Below, in pieces: positions 35,970 to 48,116 of a stretch of DNA of 64,000 nucleotides (position 1 is its first letter; each line of letters opens with the position of its first letter). Below the pieces are notes generated by a model, which saw only the letters and a program-made list of their open reading frames with translations, did no database searches and was not told the origin of the DNA. The DNA comes from Papilionanthe hookeriana x Papilionanthe teres. Its lineage: Eukaryota > Streptophyta > Magnoliopsida > Asparagales > Orchidaceae. The stretch covers positions 3,774,073-3,838,072 of the forward strand of contig CM040429.1 in assembly GCA_022702705.1 (NCBI GenBank). Reading direction: 5' to 3'. The translations under genes and the position numbers were made by a program.

Positions 35970-36720
35970 TGATACATCATCAACAAATTTACCATTTGAC
36001 ACAAAATCTTGAGGCAATCATCATGAATCGCAAGATATTTTTGGGGTTAGAAATATTCAAATTTAAATTAAAAATCATCTAGAACTCTGATTTCAGCAAT
36101 CTTATAGTCAAACTAACCGGCTCGATGAGACAAACCCAATAATACCAAACTTGACCCAATCTGAGTATAATCAAGCCCGTATCAAAACATTAAACCGTGC
36201 TTATAGACTTTGGGTGGTTAATTAGAAGTTCAATTGAACTCCAAATTTAATGATTATAATCAAATCGAGCATTTCAATGAGAAGAATCTGCCTGAGATCA
36301 CTCAATTATAATATCATTAAGGCACTTAATGTCCATAAAATATCATACAATCAAGGGAATCACTATGAGAAATCCAATGGAATAATAAGAATTCACGCAA
36401 TTTTTATGGAGAATGTCACTTTCAATATTTATAAATAATGTCATACCCCCGTCGTAAAAGTGGGGTAGATTGGGACCTGAGAGAGGAAGAGAAAGGAAGG
36501 AGCATGATTATAGAGTTATTTTGAACTCAAAACATAGTGAGTGATAACTTCCATCTTGTGCAGCTGCTAATCACTAACGACCACCACCTGCCACCCGCCA
36601 TAGTCCACCGTTGATTGCCTCCTGATTGTCACTGTCGTTGAACCCGCCAAAGTAACGACCAACATTGTGGAGTGACTACAAACTTTGCAGCCCATAACCA
36701 TCAACAAACATCAATTGCAG
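35970..36720 (+). repeat. LTR copy of the gag-only element family, opposite orientation
   Basis: Reverse-complemented, this stretch follows the LTRs at 23136 and 25719 in order. TGATACATCATCAACAAATT corresponds to their ends, then come TAGTCAAACTAACCGGCTCGATGAGAC, the inverse of GTGTCTTAA-GATG-, a TATTTATAAATAA segment near 36427-36438, and finally a cluster of CCACC/CCGCC repeats (36570-36670). The far boundary is not clear. Confidence 0.6.
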
Positions 36721-37238
36721 CCCAAGTATGACTTCTTTAGTTCAATTATTATTATACATCTACGATTATCAACATTGGAATTCAATTTCTCTAATTCAAG
36801 AGAAAAGTGAACTTTTATACTTACAATCACGTACTGTATTAGTTTGACTGGGCCAGTCCCTATGATATTTTACCTTTCCAAGGTTTTTCGACGTAAATAA
36901 TTGTGGTGTCCATGTGTATGTATTGGGAAACCTCTAAAATTGAATTCCAAAGTTTTGCCTTTGGCCAAATATATTAGTTTATTTTTCATTAATTTATGCA
37001 AGTAATTTATAGTTTAAGCTTTATTAAAAAAACTTTAAGGAAGAAAGATAAAGTTGGCATATAGATAATCCTAAAAGCAATGTATGAACAAATTTTAATA
37101 TGTCAATTTAAATGCAATTTAAATTTTAAAATGCACAGCTCAGCTGGTCTAACATTGCTTTCCACATTTTCTTATTAAAGGGAGAAGTGGGTCCAATGAT
37201 TTCTGACAATTGTTGACTTTATTTTTTCTTTATGGATC
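36721..37238. other. AT-rich intergenic DNA
   Basis: Nothing recognisable was seen. Confidence 0.4.
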
Positions 37239-37386
37239 ATTTGTGTAGACACCCCTCAACTCTTATATATTTAGATATGTAACTATATTATATTATTTAG
37301 ATTTGAAATACACATTTTCTTGCATAAATAATTTGGGCATATATGTTGAAACTAAAATTTAGGTGTTAAATATTTAAATTTTTAAA
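37239..37386. mobile_element. Short, diverged member of the ZHD-adjacent MITE family
   Basis: CAACTCTTATATATTTAGATATGTAA (left) and AAACTAAAATTTAGGTGTTAAATATTTAAAT (right) carry the arm words of the copies at 33017 and 41647. The pairing is incomplete, so part of the element may be lost. Confidence 0.4.
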
Positions 37387-37908
37387 AAGTTAAATTTTAA
37401 GTTCTTATAAAATATTGCAAAGCTATAGAAATAAAATTTAAAACAAATTATTAATTACTAAAGAGAAAATTGTTGCCATTATTTTGAGAAAAAAAATTAT
37501 TATTCATCTAATCAAGTGAAGTAGCATGGCCTTTTATACACATTTTTTTGTGAGAATAATATTTTTCTTGTTTAGTTGTACATTCATATGTATGTATTCT
37601 AGTTGTTCTGTTGGTTGACATCCACGGTATAAGACCACACAGTTGACTTTAAGGAGGTGATACTCGAATTATGATACACATTAGGGGTGGTTGGAGGCTC
37701 GTATAATAGCCTATGGAAATTCCTTTTAAACAAATATATATGCTACCACCAAAGTGAAATAAAGTACAAACAATATGAAATATGAATTTTCTTTGAAAAT
37801 TTTTACTAACACTGTTACTATTATTATTTGTGTTGTTGTTGTTGTTGTTATTTTTATTTAAAAATTAGCTTTATATATGTATATTTTTAAATATTAGAAA
37901 AATGCAAA

Positions 37909-37962
<54 letters not shown>

Positions 37963-38203
37963 ATACATACTCTATGCATTATTCTCTTACATTTGATTAC
38001 AAGAACTATTGATTTATACGTCTCATTTCTAAATGGAGCAATGAAATTTAAATTTAAATTTTATTGATATATTTTAATATTTTTCAATTTAAAATTTTTG
38101 AAAAAAATTTGAGGAACTAGAAATATATTTTTAAATATTTACTTAATTCTCTTATGCCACAAGAATATATATTTAAACGTCGAGTAGAAGGTTGGAGATC
38201 AGA
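37387..38203. other. AT-rich intergenic DNA with a (TA)n tract
   Basis: Contains a (TA)n microsatellite at 37914-37959 and a GTT/TTG run near 37836-37848. No gene is recognised. Confidence 0.45.
37914..37959. repeat. (TA)n microsatellite
   Basis: About 46 bp of TA dinucleotides. Confidence 0.9.
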
Positions 38204-38328
38204 ATATTACGTACGGAATCTGTATATATACAAACTTTATGTATAACAGTGTTATACACTGTTGTATGACATGTATACAACGCTTATGTGCGCAAAGTTT
38301 GCGTACATATGAACTCCATACGTAATTA
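38204..38328. mobile_element. Hairpin MITE
   Basis: ATTACGTACGGAATCTGTAT at 38206 faces ATATGAACTCCATACGTAAT ending at 38326. The interior repeats TATACA/TGTATA and CAAACTTT/AAAGTTTG pairs that continue the fold almost to the centre. The GTTGTAT/TATAACA-rich interior resembles the hairpin at 11494-11598. Confidence 0.65.
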
Positions 38329-39937
38329 CTTTTAAAAGAAAGAGTTATAACATTTTTGAAGAAGATTATGTGAAAGTACATTGCTATGTATTTCCATGCT
38401 CGCGCCTACAAATTCGAAGCATCAATGCTATGCCATTCATTCACTCGTAAAAATACTAGTCTTCTAATATTTTCTATGGCATTTGGATACGTATCACACC
38501 ATTCTTATGTATTTACACGATGTAACACCTAATTGCATGCATGTCGCTCAAATTTTTAGCATCACATCCAAAAATATCACAATCGTTATATCCTGTAAAA
38601 GTGAAATACCTATTTTCGGGCATAGGCTTATGACACCAAAAATTTATAAGCGTAAATGTTAAAATTTGTTTTCATATTTCTCTATTTTTATTTTGGAGTT
38701 GAGAGTAATACAAATATATATCTTGTATTAAATACTATGTATGGTTCCGATCGAGTGGGTTTGATGGGCTCGACTCAGACTAGCTCCACCTTCTTAAACA
38801 TTATGGATTTACCTTATCTACTACAATCCTTCATCTCTTATCCATGCACTTCACTTTATGGGTTCATAGAAATCTTACTTAACAGATTTAGTCTATGAAC
38901 TCCATATTCTCTTGATGATAAGATTTAATGGAGGAAGTGTCTCAAGTAATGACTTTCTCAACCTCTTATATTCCGAGGATTCGACATAATGAGCTCACCC
39001 AAGTCAACATGGGTGCCATCATGCTAGCCCAAATACCTATTGACTCTACATAACTCACTAACTAAATTAATGCTAAACTCTCTCAGATCAATATAAACTC
39101 ATTTTGTTGACATAGCTTAGGCATAGTTAACCAGGCTAGGCAAGATCGAAGAATTTTCAATAAGTCTTACTATAAGTTTGCATTTTGATCAATCAACCAA
39201 CACATCTCAAGCATTTTGCAATAAGTTAACAATATCTTATCATGCGTTTTTCTAATTCATATAACTCAATATACAACTTTTCCTAAAAACACTTGGACTC
39301 AATCCTAGAGTCATGCATGTGAAGTATAAAATATTACGTCCAGACATTCAATCATCACAAGAAGTCATGTCAACACAAATTTACATATACACAGTTATGT
39401 GCCCTATTGTGATTGGTGTGCCGACGTAATATTAAGTGAAATCACCATAGTTTTATGCTCTTTGATTCCATCTTCAAACTTCTCTATTATTTCCCCTTCC
39501 TCTGAGTGCAAGCAACGTTTCGGTGTAACCAACGAATAATTTAGGATTCATTAGAATCTATCGAATAGTTAAGACTAATGAAGAGCTATTTTAATAATCA
39601 GGACATCATTAATCAATAGTAATATGATTTGAATTTACACTCATTGCGCCATTATGCACTGATGAACAGCAAAGGAAACTTCCACAGTCAGTGTGGGAAG
39701 GAAGATGGAATTTTGTATACTTTAATTCTCCTTTCAGTCAACCAATCTAAAAACCATCCACGTCCAATGCTCCTAATCTAATCCACATAAAATAAACCCT
39801 AACTAACCTCAGTTTAATCTGTTCTTAACTCTTTTTTTATTCAGAAATGAATCTAATCATACGTGTGCCTTTATGAAGCTTCTCTTAATTACTCCCAGCT
39901 CTTGGGCATGCATAAATTAACACTAATAGATAGAGTT

Positions 39938-39983
<46 letters not shown>

Positions 39984-41646
39984 AGAGATAGAGAGAGAGA
40001 AGGGTAGCTTAACTGGTTAGATTAATATGGGGAACGTAGCCAAATATGATTATGAAATTAATTGTTAATTAGTAAATAGAAAGATGAACGTGCAAAAGAG
40101 TATCTTTAAAGATATAGAGAAAGTTTGTCTGCGGCTCGTTACATTGTACCGAGCATTATTGATAGAATATATGTGTGTACATTAGTTGGGGATCAAATTG
40201 CTAAATCATGGCCGTGAATAATTAAGTGAAAACAATTAAGCTATTTTTAATATATTTTTTAGTTAATTAAGCTTTATTAGCAAATGGTTAATTATAGTGC
40301 GTTAGCTTTCAATCTTTGTCGGTAGAAACGCCAATGGTGCTAATTTTGATTAAATAAATAAATAAATAAAATTGATGATGTAATTAAGCTCGGCTATACT
40401 ACATCTGTGTCAGCAGCCATAGCCTAATTGTGTGACTATATCTATTTTTTTTATTAAAATTTATGTACTTCATGAAGCATGCGAGAGGTTGGTTGATTTA
40501 TTCAAAAAAAATTTATTTTTTTACATGGCACCTTAAAAATATTCATAGTTATTCATATAACAGTACTAATTATTTATAATTAGTAGTGTATCAGTTTAAA
40601 CATCTAAGTTTTACTGATTTAATCGCTCTAACAATCTCTAATTATGTAGAAGTATTAAGTGTTGAATCTTCTTAGGATATAGAATCATGTGTTATCTATG
40701 GGTTCATATGATCTGGGAGAGATCTTGTGAAGGAGGTAGAAAGAAGTTGAGGATTATCGAGTGTGCTTGTTGTTATTGATGGTGATGAGAAAGGGGAGAG
40801 AGAGAGGGGGAGAGAGCTTGTGGACATTCCCTCATTTCCTTCATATCTATACCTCTTAGAATGTGCTTGCCATCTAAGAGTGTAGCTGGCATGTACGGCT
40901 GATCCGATTAAGATTACTGCTCCAACTGTGTGGTGGACGAACTCGATCTGCTAGGCCCAAAAAGTCCGACTTGATCAGCAAGGCTTTACTATTAGTTTGA
41001 AGATTTTCGCTATACAAAAAGGTCGTAATTGAACAAAAAAAGAAAAAAAATTAAGGTTTTGAAGATAATGAAGGCAATATGGATATGAATTCGACTTTTG
41101 CTTCAACAATAGATAGTCATATTTAGTTTATGTGGAGATAGACAAGAACGACATGATACTTTAAAATTAGAATTAACATATTATTGTGATCGAAAAAGTC
41201 CAAACATCTAAAAAAATTATTTTAGAAGATTAAAAACTAAAATAAAATAGTAGTAGTTAAAAGTAAAAGTGAATTAATAATGTGGTTATATTACAATAAT
41301 TAAAATTGTGAATTATTTTTACACTTTCATCATTTTCCTTTTATTTTTCAAATCTAACCGACATGTCCTCATAAATATTCTCGTAATTTTAATAGGGTCT
41401 AATGACCTTGAACTTTGTTGGGCCATAAGCCAGTGTTATATTTTATTGGGCTTTTTTTAAAAGCCCCTATCAAAGTTAGACTTTTATGGAAGTAGATTAG
41501 GATGGGCTTGGTTTAATTTAAACGAAAACTCGTATGTGTCGTATTTTGGGCTAACTTGTTTCATTATATTTCTGTTGAAAATGTTTATTAGGCCACGAGA
41601 TAAGAGTATTAAACTATTTGATTTAATAAGAATTAATTTTATGAAA
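38329..41646. other. Intergenic DNA, no recognised gene
   Basis: Over 3.3 kb no coding frame with a recognisable domain is present. A (GA)n tract lies at 39932-40001 and a TAAA tetranucleotide run near 40353-40370. Confidence 0.45.
39932..40001. repeat. (GA)n-rich microsatellite
   Basis: GA dinucleotides with few interruptions (AAAG near 39947, CTAGAGATA near 39981). Confidence 0.9.
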
Positions 41647-41868
41647 TATTTATACAAATACACTCAACTCCTATGTATTTGCATATTAACACCTAGATTT
41701 TATTTTTTGCATACATGCCACTTTATGCTATATTTCACTTTTCAAAGGTAAAAAATGTTAGTATTTTCTTCTGAGACTTGAATTATTTAGGTGATAAATG
41801 TAAAAGAGCAATGTTTATGTTTCAGATACGTAAATGCATAGGAATTCAGTGGCATGTATGTAAATACC
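41647..41868. mobile_element. MITE of the ZHD-adjacent family
   Basis: ATTTATACAAATACACTCAA at 41647 faces TTCAGTGGCATGTATGTAAAT ending at 41867. CTCCTATGTATTTGCATATT faces ATACGTAAATGCATAGGAAT. Arms of about 65 bp pair imperfectly around a central spacer, with the same arm words as the copies at 28973 and 33017. Confidence 0.6.
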
Positions 41869-44800
41869 CTTATTTTTATTTATAATATTAATTAAATATT
41901 AAAAAAATATGTGTGGGTTGAATAAAATTATAATTCAATGTTGTTGTCCTGAGCATGAAATGAGTTATCAAAAAAAATTATGATAAAATAAATAAATAAA
42001 AATAATATCTCAACTTATTTGATATGGCTTTAGAAAAAAAAAATCAACTTTAAAATATCATTTATTTATTAAGTAAAGTGTTGTATATACCGCATGCAAA
42101 ATTTTATATGAGTGCATGTACACGTGTGTCTATGTGTGTTGTGTATATGTGCTATAATTGTTGTTCTGTATACAAGCTTGGAATCACTCAGAAGCCAGAG
42201 GAGATGAAGGGTCCCCAATTGGTTTGCTACAACTTACATATATTTGTGTAAATGTAATATTTTATATAGAAAAGACGTGCACTTTTATATTTAGAAATGA
42301 ATGAAGCTTCTCAGTCGTTTTTCGTACCATTGCATCTATTTATTGTTTCAAGTTTACTTGTGTTAATTGCTTGGTGATGAAGATTGGTATTGATTGATGA
42401 CTGAGATATTTGAAACAATCGTCGATTGTGTTTGATCAACACAAGCTTACGCATTTTGTCTCATTCAGTCGGTCGAATTGTCGCCTTGTCTGAGTAACTA
42501 ATAATACTCGTTTTTGGATTGATTTATACTACCATTCGCGGAGCTTATTGCAACTTGGCAGGGAACCACCTTTAGGGATTTATCCAACTCGAGCTTTGAA
42601 ATCTACTTTTCATGCTTGGCATTAAGGGTTAGATTTTGTGTTAGAATGTCAATTAGACGTCTATGACGTCATTGTCAGTCATCTTTGTTTTTTTACGCCA
42701 ATCGGGCATCTATGTCGTCCCTAGCAGTTTATTTTATGATATTGGTTGTCAGGCTTGTGTCTTACTCTTTTCAAGGTCTTGATTACTTGGTCGGATTGTC
42801 CCCTCGGTCGGTTGATGACCCTTATGAAGACTTTGGCGCGCCTTGTCTTTGTCTTCATGGGGGTAATCCTTGAGACTTGCTGCTGGGGTGAATTACATCT
42901 TACCTTAGCGGAGCTTGTCACTACAGTACAGGGAACCACCTCCAAAGCTTTATGTGATTAAAGTATGGAGACCAAGGTTTATGAAACACGAGTATTGTGG
43001 GATATTCTACCGATCGGACCTCATTGAGGTCGTTGTCGGCGTTGCTATTTGGATTTGAGTTCTCCAAGTGTCAGTTAAACACTTGCTATAGAAACAATGT
43101 TATATAAAAAAAAAATGAAAACTGAGTTATGTTTTACTTATGTATTTACAACTTACAATGTGTGATAAAGCTGTTATCTTTTGTTTTTCTTATGGGAGAG
43201 GTGTAATGTTCCTCTACCTATTCCACAGTCCATAAGGGGAGATCTTAACATTGATTTCATATTGGATTTAGCACAAAAGCACTAATAGAGTTTCTACCAA
43301 TAACAGGTCAAGCTGAAGAAACAATATAATTATTGTAAATTAGGAACTTATACATATACGTTCAGCTAATTTGAGGACAACTAAGATAGCACAAACTTAG
43401 TTACAAACCATTCCAAAATGAGCACAAAGATTACTCAAGCATATCAATATGCATAGAACAACCACGTATTATAGATTACATTAGAAGATAACTCGATTTA
43501 CGAAAGTTGATACTTGAAACTACTTGAACATCTAAAAGAAACCAAAACTTCAACATTAACAACAATGTTCTTTCATTATAGTGTAGTACAATCATCAAAA
43601 CCAAATGAGCACTAATACCAAGAACAACATAGCAATTGTTACAAAATATAACACAATTGATAATTTAAACAGGAACTTCAAGTCACAATCATGCTCTTTC
43701 AATGAACTGCTCACCACCTCCTCGCTTGATGCTCGTTCAAAATACACTCGAGCTTATAATTCATCATCTTATTCATCTATCAGTTTAAAATGGTCACAAT
43801 TATCCTATGTTGGATTTCTTGGATAACTATAAAATCTTGTTCCTTAATTTGGACATTTCAAAATGGTAAATATTAGACATTTTAAGTTACAATAACTGAA
43901 ATTTTTTCTGAGTTCATCTTCTGCAATAAAATGACAGTATATTAAGAATATCATAATTTGTTTTTTAGATATAGTCAATATATTCCTGTAAATATGATAC
44001 ATTTTAAAAACAATTTTAGGTTGAAGTTTCAAGCCAACAATAGATCCCTCATTGTTCTTTATGTTCTAAAAAAAAAATTATTATTATTATTATTTAAAAT
44101 AAAAAGGTAAAAAATCTAGAACCCTTTATTTTCTTTGGACATCAATTAAAAGTCACCCATTTCATTTTTGATAAAACAAACTTTTTAATTCCAAAATACT
44201 TTTTCAGCTAAGCCTTTAAATAAGCCCTCTTCATTCATTGCAACATCAACAAAATGGCTTTGAAACTTTAAGAAAATCTTAAATTTTCAAAGCTTTCCTA
44301 ATTGAACCTTCAACCTTCACAAGTCATTCGTGATCTTTGAAACCACTAATTCCTCTCCCAAATATAGTGAAAACAAGCACTCAAAATTCCTCGGACTACC
44401 CATAAGTGCTGTGAAAAGGTGCTCCTCACTATATGGAATAAGTTCTTTAAAACAAACTCCTCAGGCACTTAGTAATTTTTACCTTTCTTTTTTCCTTTTA
44501 GTTGTAAATAAAATGAAAACAATATCTAGCTAAGCCTCCTACCATTTCTTGTCATATATCCTATAACAATACACATAATCAATAAAATGCAAACAAAATA
44601 CAACTTCTCTCTCTAATACTAGTGGGATATTGAACATCTATTTCCAATCGAAGTAAGGCAATTGCTACAAGTAAAATACTACCGAGATCAAACCGTACCA
44701 CCCAAAAAGAAGAATAAAAACAATAGCTAAACAAAGAAAAATAAAAAATGCCACCACAAATCAAGAGATCAAACTTCAATACCATCATAAAAATACATAG

Positions 44801-46060
44801 ATCTGTCAGAATAAAACTCAGATGAGCATGCAAATCGCAAAAATAAAAAACTCCAATGAGATTCAAGTGATAAGAACAAAAAATGAATATAAGAAACGCA
44901 TAAGTGTAGAATCTGAAGCGTGATTTACGGAACGAAAGCACAAATTGAGTATTAGATTCTTGCCTCGGCTCTAATGATCAAATCGACTGAATAAACTAGT
45001 AGAGCAAGGCCCGCGACGTTGGAGCTCTTAGAAAGATGGTGGCAGCTAACAGTTCTTTCTGGTTGCTCTCTTTCATATTTTTTATGCCCTCCACCAACCT
45101 CTTTTCACTCTTAGTCATAGCGTGTGAAATTGCATGTCCTTTTTCTAACACTTTATGATTGAGAGACACGAAGTTGTGTCGAAATCCGTGGGGCATAAAA
45201 TAAATGTTTTAGGTCTTTTTCCTGTAAATTGTAGAGTTTGGGGATCTCTACAGGTAAAAATGTCTTTTAAAAATATGTTGGTGCAAGAATATTAATTAAT
45301 TGGTCTTTTATAAGTATTTGATTAAACTTGGACCAAAATGTTTTACCCTACTAAAAAGTGGCGTCAAATAGGATTATTAAGTTAGGAGTGTTAGGTATGA
45401 CTTATATACTAGATAAGTGATAGATGCTGGAGCGAAACAGAGCGAGCCAGCGGAGCGGAGTAAGCAAGCGTAGCTGAAGCATTTGTCCAATCGGGGCGTG
45501 TTGGGGGTGCGGGGGCAACGCCTCCGCTGTACAGTACATGGGTAATTTTGTAATTACATATTGCACGTCAGTGTAATATATATGTCTTCTTAGTAACACT
45601 ATATATCTTGTACTTTTTTTTCTAAATTAAAAGAAATAGCCATCGCTTTGCTCCCTAGGACGATGCATTTTTGTCGATCCTCGTTAAATCTCTGTGTTTT
45701 TCTTCTGAATTTGTGTCGACTATTGCTTTTTTTTGCCCTAAAATTCTCAACAATGATTGAGAGGTGCATGTAATTTATGAGTCCCATAAATTTTTAATGT
45801 ACTTTTAGAGTTTGTGGAGTAATTCTATGGGGATTTGGTTGGTAAATGGCAAGCAATAATAATAATAAAAAGGTTAGGTTTGATCAAGTTAGACCGATTT
45901 AATATTTAACTTTATGTTTCTAATTTTTTTAAAATAAGATAGCTTCATGATTAATATAATAAATTAATAACTTCTTATAAATAATATATAGAGCTTTAAA
46001 TATTTTTTCTAAGTTGTTTATGATAGTATAAAATGCTTTTTCATCTTTTCTATTTAAATA

Positions 46061-46062
<2 letters not shown>
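41869..46062. other. Intergenic DNA, no recognised gene
   Basis: A phrase CAGGGAACCACCT recurs at about 42561 and 42929 with similar flanks, so 42.3-43.1 kb holds a degenerate repeat of about 370 bp. A GC-rich patch at 45425-45535 includes GGGGCGTGTTGGGGGTGCGG and CAACGCCTCCG, a composition known from some plant LTRs, but no LTR boundary was found. ORFs here have no recognisable domains. Confidence 0.4.

Positions 46063-46139
<77 letters not shown>
46063..46139. repeat. (TA)n microsatellite
   Basis: About 77 bp of TA dinucleotides, the longest in the window. Confidence 0.95.
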
Positions 46140-46142
<3 letters not shown>

Positions 46143-46564
46143 TATTTTAAATAGAAAAGAGGAAATTGCATTTTTTATTTAGTCCCACTTGACGGAGTCA
46201 TTTTTTCATTACTGTTATAGTTTTGTTTGAATACTAAAGCCTATTACAATTAGCCGTTAAGTATGGTGGCCCTGTTTGAAAGTTCGCACACATGCTAGAT
46301 AAATAAAGATATATAGAGAGAGAATCTTATTATTTTGGATAAAGATTATGACATCTCATCCGACAGTTCAAATTTAGCCCTTTGATTATATTATATTTCT
46401 TAGACAACTTAATATCTCACTGGTTTTAAAAGTAGGAAACATTAGACTCATTGCATTCTGTCTCATTGAATTCTATTTTATTATTATTTTTAACTACAAA
46501 CTCATAAATCTTAGACAAATAATTTCATGAAATTTTAAACTATACTTTTAAGTGCTTAATTCAT

Positions 46565-47420
46565 ATCAGTCGCATGCCGGAAGCGGCGGCGATCGGAAGC
46601 GGTAGCGGCTACAGTTGAATGTGACGTCCACCAAAAGAAGTGGCAGCCGAATGAAGCGTTGACTAGAAGAAGCGGTGGCGGCTTCCAAAAGTGATTGGGA
46701 GTCTGTGACTGGAAAGCGACAGCCTGAGCTGGCGGTGGCCAGATGCGGTGGCAACGAGAAGAAGCAACATCTTGAGGTTACGGCGGCAACCAAAAGAAGC
46801 GACGTCTTGAGGCGGCGAGAATAGCCAAAAGCGGCGGCGACCATATTAAGCAACGACTTGAGGCAGCGACTGGAAGCGGCGGCGGCGGTGAAGGCAGCCC
46901 TAGGCGATGGCATCGAGCAGAGTTGGTCGGATCTACAGTGCATGGTAAAGGCTTCAACTCCCTTTTTTACATTCTCTGAACTTACTCTTGCCCCGAGGTT
47001 CAAGTCCATTCTCATGAGGGGTTTAAGGCTTTATTTATAGAGTTTAAAGTAGAAACAATTAATAAATCTAAAATATTTTTGTTCGGAAAGTATTTAATAG
47101 ACATTTGAATGACTTAAAAATGTCGAAATTGAGCGATATTGAACTCGTTAATTTCGTCTGATCAAGACGTTCAATTTAACTATAAGCAACATTTATTTAA
47201 CCTTCTAACCATGACCAACAAAATTCCCAAAAGTAATTGAACGGGTTGATTCAATAGAGATTAGGCCAATTTTTATATGATTAAGTCCGTGTCGTTGAGT
47301 AGTTCAATTTAACTATAAATTTCTCAAAGACTTCTAACAAAAGTTTAAACTTTACTCGCCAAAAAATTGTGTCAACATCCCTAAAATGCTTTGAAATTCA
47401 TCCCCGAATAATGAAAATTC
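46565..47420 (-). repeat. Apparently solitary LTR of the gag-only element family
   Basis: The order of landmarks matches the LTRs at 23136 and 25719: a GGCGGC/AGCGGC repeat cluster (46572-46905), then TTTATTTATAG (47030-47040, a minus-strand TATA box), AGACATTTGAATGACTTAAA, GAAATTGAGCGATATTGAAC and TTTAACTATAAATTTCTCAA. No internal region or second LTR lies nearby. The 149-residue minus-strand frame across the repeat cluster is a by-product of those repeats. Confidence 0.6.
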
Positions 47421-47897
47421 AACAAGCTTTTTACATAATTAAATTAATTTCATTTATACATTCATTTTAATTATATATTTGCTAAAAAAATAAAATTCAA
47501 TATAATTTCATAATCAACCATGTAAAATTTTATTTTGCAACATGCCCCCCAATATTAGATTGAATCCATCTCCATACTCTTTCAGATAATTTTTTTTTAA
47601 TATTCACAACAACTTATGCAAAATATCTTTGCAATTCTGACCTATTTGCTCACCCAATCTTATCCATTATATTTATTCCCTCTTTTTATTTTATTTTTTT
47701 TTTATAATCAAAACAACGTATATATTTTTAAATGCTAAATTTGTTAAAACGCCTTCGAAAACAGCAGTTTCGAAGTCGTAACGAACTTATTAGCGTCATT
47801 TAATTCCCAAACATTGCAATATTTTTTATAGTTTCTATACAAATTTGTTCGCCAGAGCTGTGTGCCCTTCGTCCTCCTCGAGCCGCGGTGAAGAACC
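47421..47897. other. BPC upstream region
   Basis: AT-rich sequence with a TATA-like TTTTTTATAG near 47822-47831, about 290 bp before the BPC ATG. It could serve as the promoter if transcription begins near 47860, but nothing fixes the start site. Confidence 0.35.
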
Positions 47898-47922
47898 CTA
47901 GAGAGAGCGAGAGCTCCTTCAA

Positions 47923-47999
47923 GTAAGCGCGCCTCATTTCTCTGCACCCTTTCTTTCATCTGTTATATTTTCTTCATCGTCTTTGTTTCGATTCGACAG
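47923..47999 (+). other. Probable intron in the BPC 5'UTR
   Basis: CTTCAA|GTAAGC (donor at 47923) and a T-rich stretch ending ATTCGACAG| (acceptor at 47999) define a 77-nt GT-AG intron. A 5'UTR intron is common in class I BPC genes. A second acceptor (TTTGATCAG, ending at 48062) is possible. The exon just before it contains GAGAGAGCGAGAG (47901-47913), itself a GA-repeat motif. Confidence 0.45.
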
Positions 48000-48116
48000 C
48001 TGGTAATGGCAATGTTGTTGCAAGATAGATCGGGCAAGCTATCAGGGATCGGATTTTGATCAGGCATTTCGATCGTATTTCTTTCGGTGTTACTGTTCGA
48101 TAACGTAAGGATCTAG

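Noticed and set aside
46566..47015. 149-codon minus-strand frame rich in Ala, Ser, Leu and Arg
   Set aside because: It runs through the GGCGGC-type repeat cluster of an LTR copy and has no domain. The same region in other copies is not open.
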